From positions 1-34,532 of the forward strand of contig CAYWVS010000032.1 in NCBI GenBank assembly GCA_964461765.1: DNA of 34,532 nucleotides, read 5' to 3'. Positions 33,305-34,532 of this stretch are shown in pieces; position 1 is the stretch's first letter, and each line of letters starts with the position of its first letter. The notes below the pieces were generated by a model. It saw nothing but the letters and a program-made list of their open reading frames with translations. It made no database searches and was not told the origin of the DNA. Source of the DNA: JAVVUJ01 sp964461765 (lineage in GTDB: Bacteria > Bacillota > Clostridia > Peptostreptococcales > Anaerovoracaceae). A program made the translations under genes and the position numbers.

Positions 33305-34532
33305 ATGAATAAAGAAGAAAAAAAGCTTAGTTTAGAAGAAGACAAGGCAGTGAAGGCTGTCAATCCCATGATTATTTTAGCAATTATTATTCTTATTGCA
33401 GCTGCTGCTACCTACATAGTGCCTGCAGGTGCGTTTGACAGAGAGCCTATCCCCGGCTACGAAAACAGTTCCAGATACAATACCATTGTTCCGGACTCCT
33501 TCCAGTATGTAGAAAATGAACCCATAGGAATATTTGACCTGTTTACATCTCTATCATTGGGAATTCAAGATGCTTCTTACATCATTGCATTTTTATTAAT
33601 TTTAGGTGGAGTTTTTCAGATTGTGGAGGATACGGGAGCTCTCCATGCGGGAATCTCTAATGTCATACGGAAAACAGCGGGAAAAGAACTGGTGTTGATT
33701 CCTGTCTGTATGGTGGTGTTTTCTTTAGTGTCTGCGATGGCAGCTTGCTGCGAAGAATACCTTGCTTTTTTGCCTCTAATGTACATAGTATGCATGGCAT
33801 GCGGCTTTGATTCCCTTACGGCTGTGGCGGTGCTGTTTTGTTCATCGGCTGTGGGATATGCCGGTGGAATGACCAATGCCTTCACTGTAGGAGTAGCCCA
33901 AACCATTGCCGGTATTCCTATATTTTCAGGTATGGGCTATCGAATCGTTGTATTTTGCATTTTGCTTTTGGCAACGATTATTTACGTAACGCTCCATGCC
34001 AGAAAGGTAAAGAATCATCCCCAAAGCGGTTCCATGTATGAAATCGATGAAATACATAAAAAAGAATTAGATATGAGTAAAATAGATTCCATTGAAAAAA
34101 TAACCGGTGCTCAAAAATTAATTTTGTTAGTTTTTTTCGGTGGATTTATCACTGTGGGTATCTGTGTTGTCAAATTAGGATTTTACATAGACGAAATGGC
34201 AGGAATTTTCCTAATTGTGGGTCTCTTGTGCGCCATCATTGGACGGCTAAAACCCAATCAAGTGGCGGAATCCTTTGTGCAGGGAGCACAGAACCTGCTC
34301 TGGGCAGGTCTAATTATCGGTATGTGCTATACGGCAACCAATATCCTTCAAAATGCACAAATTATGGATACTCTGGTATATGGAATGGGCAATCTCATTG
34401 CAGGCCTTCCAGCCCAAGTCAGCGTATGTGGCATGTTTATTCTTCAAGATCTTTTGAATTTCTTGATTCCATCGGGATCTGGACAGGCGGCCATTACCAT
34501 GCCGTTTATGGCTCCTCTTTCCGTTTTGTTGG
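33305..34532 (+). CDS. YfcC/DcuC-family membrane carrier (5' part, runs off the window)
   Basis: The frame from ATG 33305 (GGAG 8 bases upstream) stays open to the end of the window, 409 codons. After a charged N-terminus come a membrane helix (NPMIILAIIILIAAAATYIV), VPAGAFDR, and further helices; AMAACCEEYLAFLPLM, GYAGGMTNAFTVGVAQTIAG, and the late motif IPSGSGQAAITMPFMAPL are hallmarks of the YfcC / C4-dicarboxylate anaerobic carrier family. These proteins move amino acids, peptides or dicarboxylates; the substrate here is not known. About 50-80 residues are probably missing at the C-terminus. Confidence 0.88.
   Translation, partial: MNKEEKKLSLEEDKAVKAVNPMIILAIIILIAAAATYIVPAGAFDREPIPGYENSSRYNTIVPDSFQYVENEPIGIFDLFTSLSLGIQDASYIIAFLLILGGVFQIVEDTGALHAGISNVIRKTAGKELVLIPVCMVVFSLVSAMAACCEEYLAFLPLMYIVCMACGFDSLTAVAVLFCSSAVGYAGGMTNAFTVGVAQTIAGIPIFSGMGYRIVVFCILLLATIIYVTLHARKVKNHPQSGSMYEIDEIHKKELDMSKIDSIEKITGAQKLILLVFFGGFITVGICVVKLGFYIDEMAGIFLIVGLLCAIIGRLKPNQVAESFVQGAQNLLWAGLIIGMCYTATNILQNAQIMDTLVYGMGNLIAGLPAQVSVCGMFILQDLLNFLIPSGSGQAAITMPFMAPLSVLL

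Overview
The window is AT-rich DNA from a low-GC Gram-positive anaerobe, most likely a Clostridia-type Firmicute. This is inferred from strong AGGAGG-type ribosome binding sites, codon use, a desulfoferrodoxin-like redox domain, a SpoIIM-like membrane protein, a VanR/VanS-like two-component system next to an FtsX-type ABC transporter, and a YfcC-type carrier. No species can be named from sequence alone. No tRNA, rRNA or CRISPR array was seen.

Layout. (1) 1-5072, accessory genes and regulators: the tail of an unknown gene with its terminator; an XRE regulator fused to a complete desulfoferrodoxin-like module; a minus-strand tetR plus membrane-protein pair; a Fic protein with an inhibitory motif; a HigBA-like toxin-antitoxin pair whose promoter abuts a beheaded DUF1905 gene. 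(2) 5286-20512, a defence island: a two-gene HEPN module; a type I restriction-modification operon hsdM-hsdS-hsdR; a PrrC/RloC-like (AAA_13-type) ATPase followed by a zinc-knuckle TIR protein; a graveyard with remnants of an IS4-type transposase and a DUF4062 gene; and a compact Gabija-like pair (OLD nuclease plus UvrD-like helicase). (3) 20513-22018, eroded genes: a winged-helix regulator with several in-frame stops, and the tail of an AlbA_2/Fic-type protein carrying an NVPI repeat. (4) 22079-27135, sbcD-sbcC, the Mre11/Rad50-like nuclease. (5) 27134-32563, an OmpR-type response regulator, a membrane-free histidine kinase, an ABC ATPase and an FtsX-like permease, bracketed by two copies of a ~130-bp direct repeat. 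(6) 32580-34532, a small helical protein on the minus strand and the start of a YfcC-family carrier that runs off the end.

How the genes fit together. The middle of the window stacks independent anti-phage layers. Type I restriction cuts unmodified DNA. The AAA_13-like ATPase and the TIR protein sit directly downstream of hsdR, as PrrC and RloC do in other hosts, and could act as a back-up suicide response. The HEPN pair precedes hsdM, and the Gabija-like pair closes the island. The dead transposase and broken genes show repeated insertion and decay. The two-component system most likely controls the adjacent ABC transporter, since two OmpR-like half sites stand before its -10.

Most interesting signals: the ATPase-TIR pair with its 25-bp tandem repeats; the duplicated element at 27134 and 32434, which on the minus strand looks like a small RNA gene (promoter, conserved core, terminator hairpin); the HEPN bicistron; and the XRE-desulfoferrodoxin fusion.
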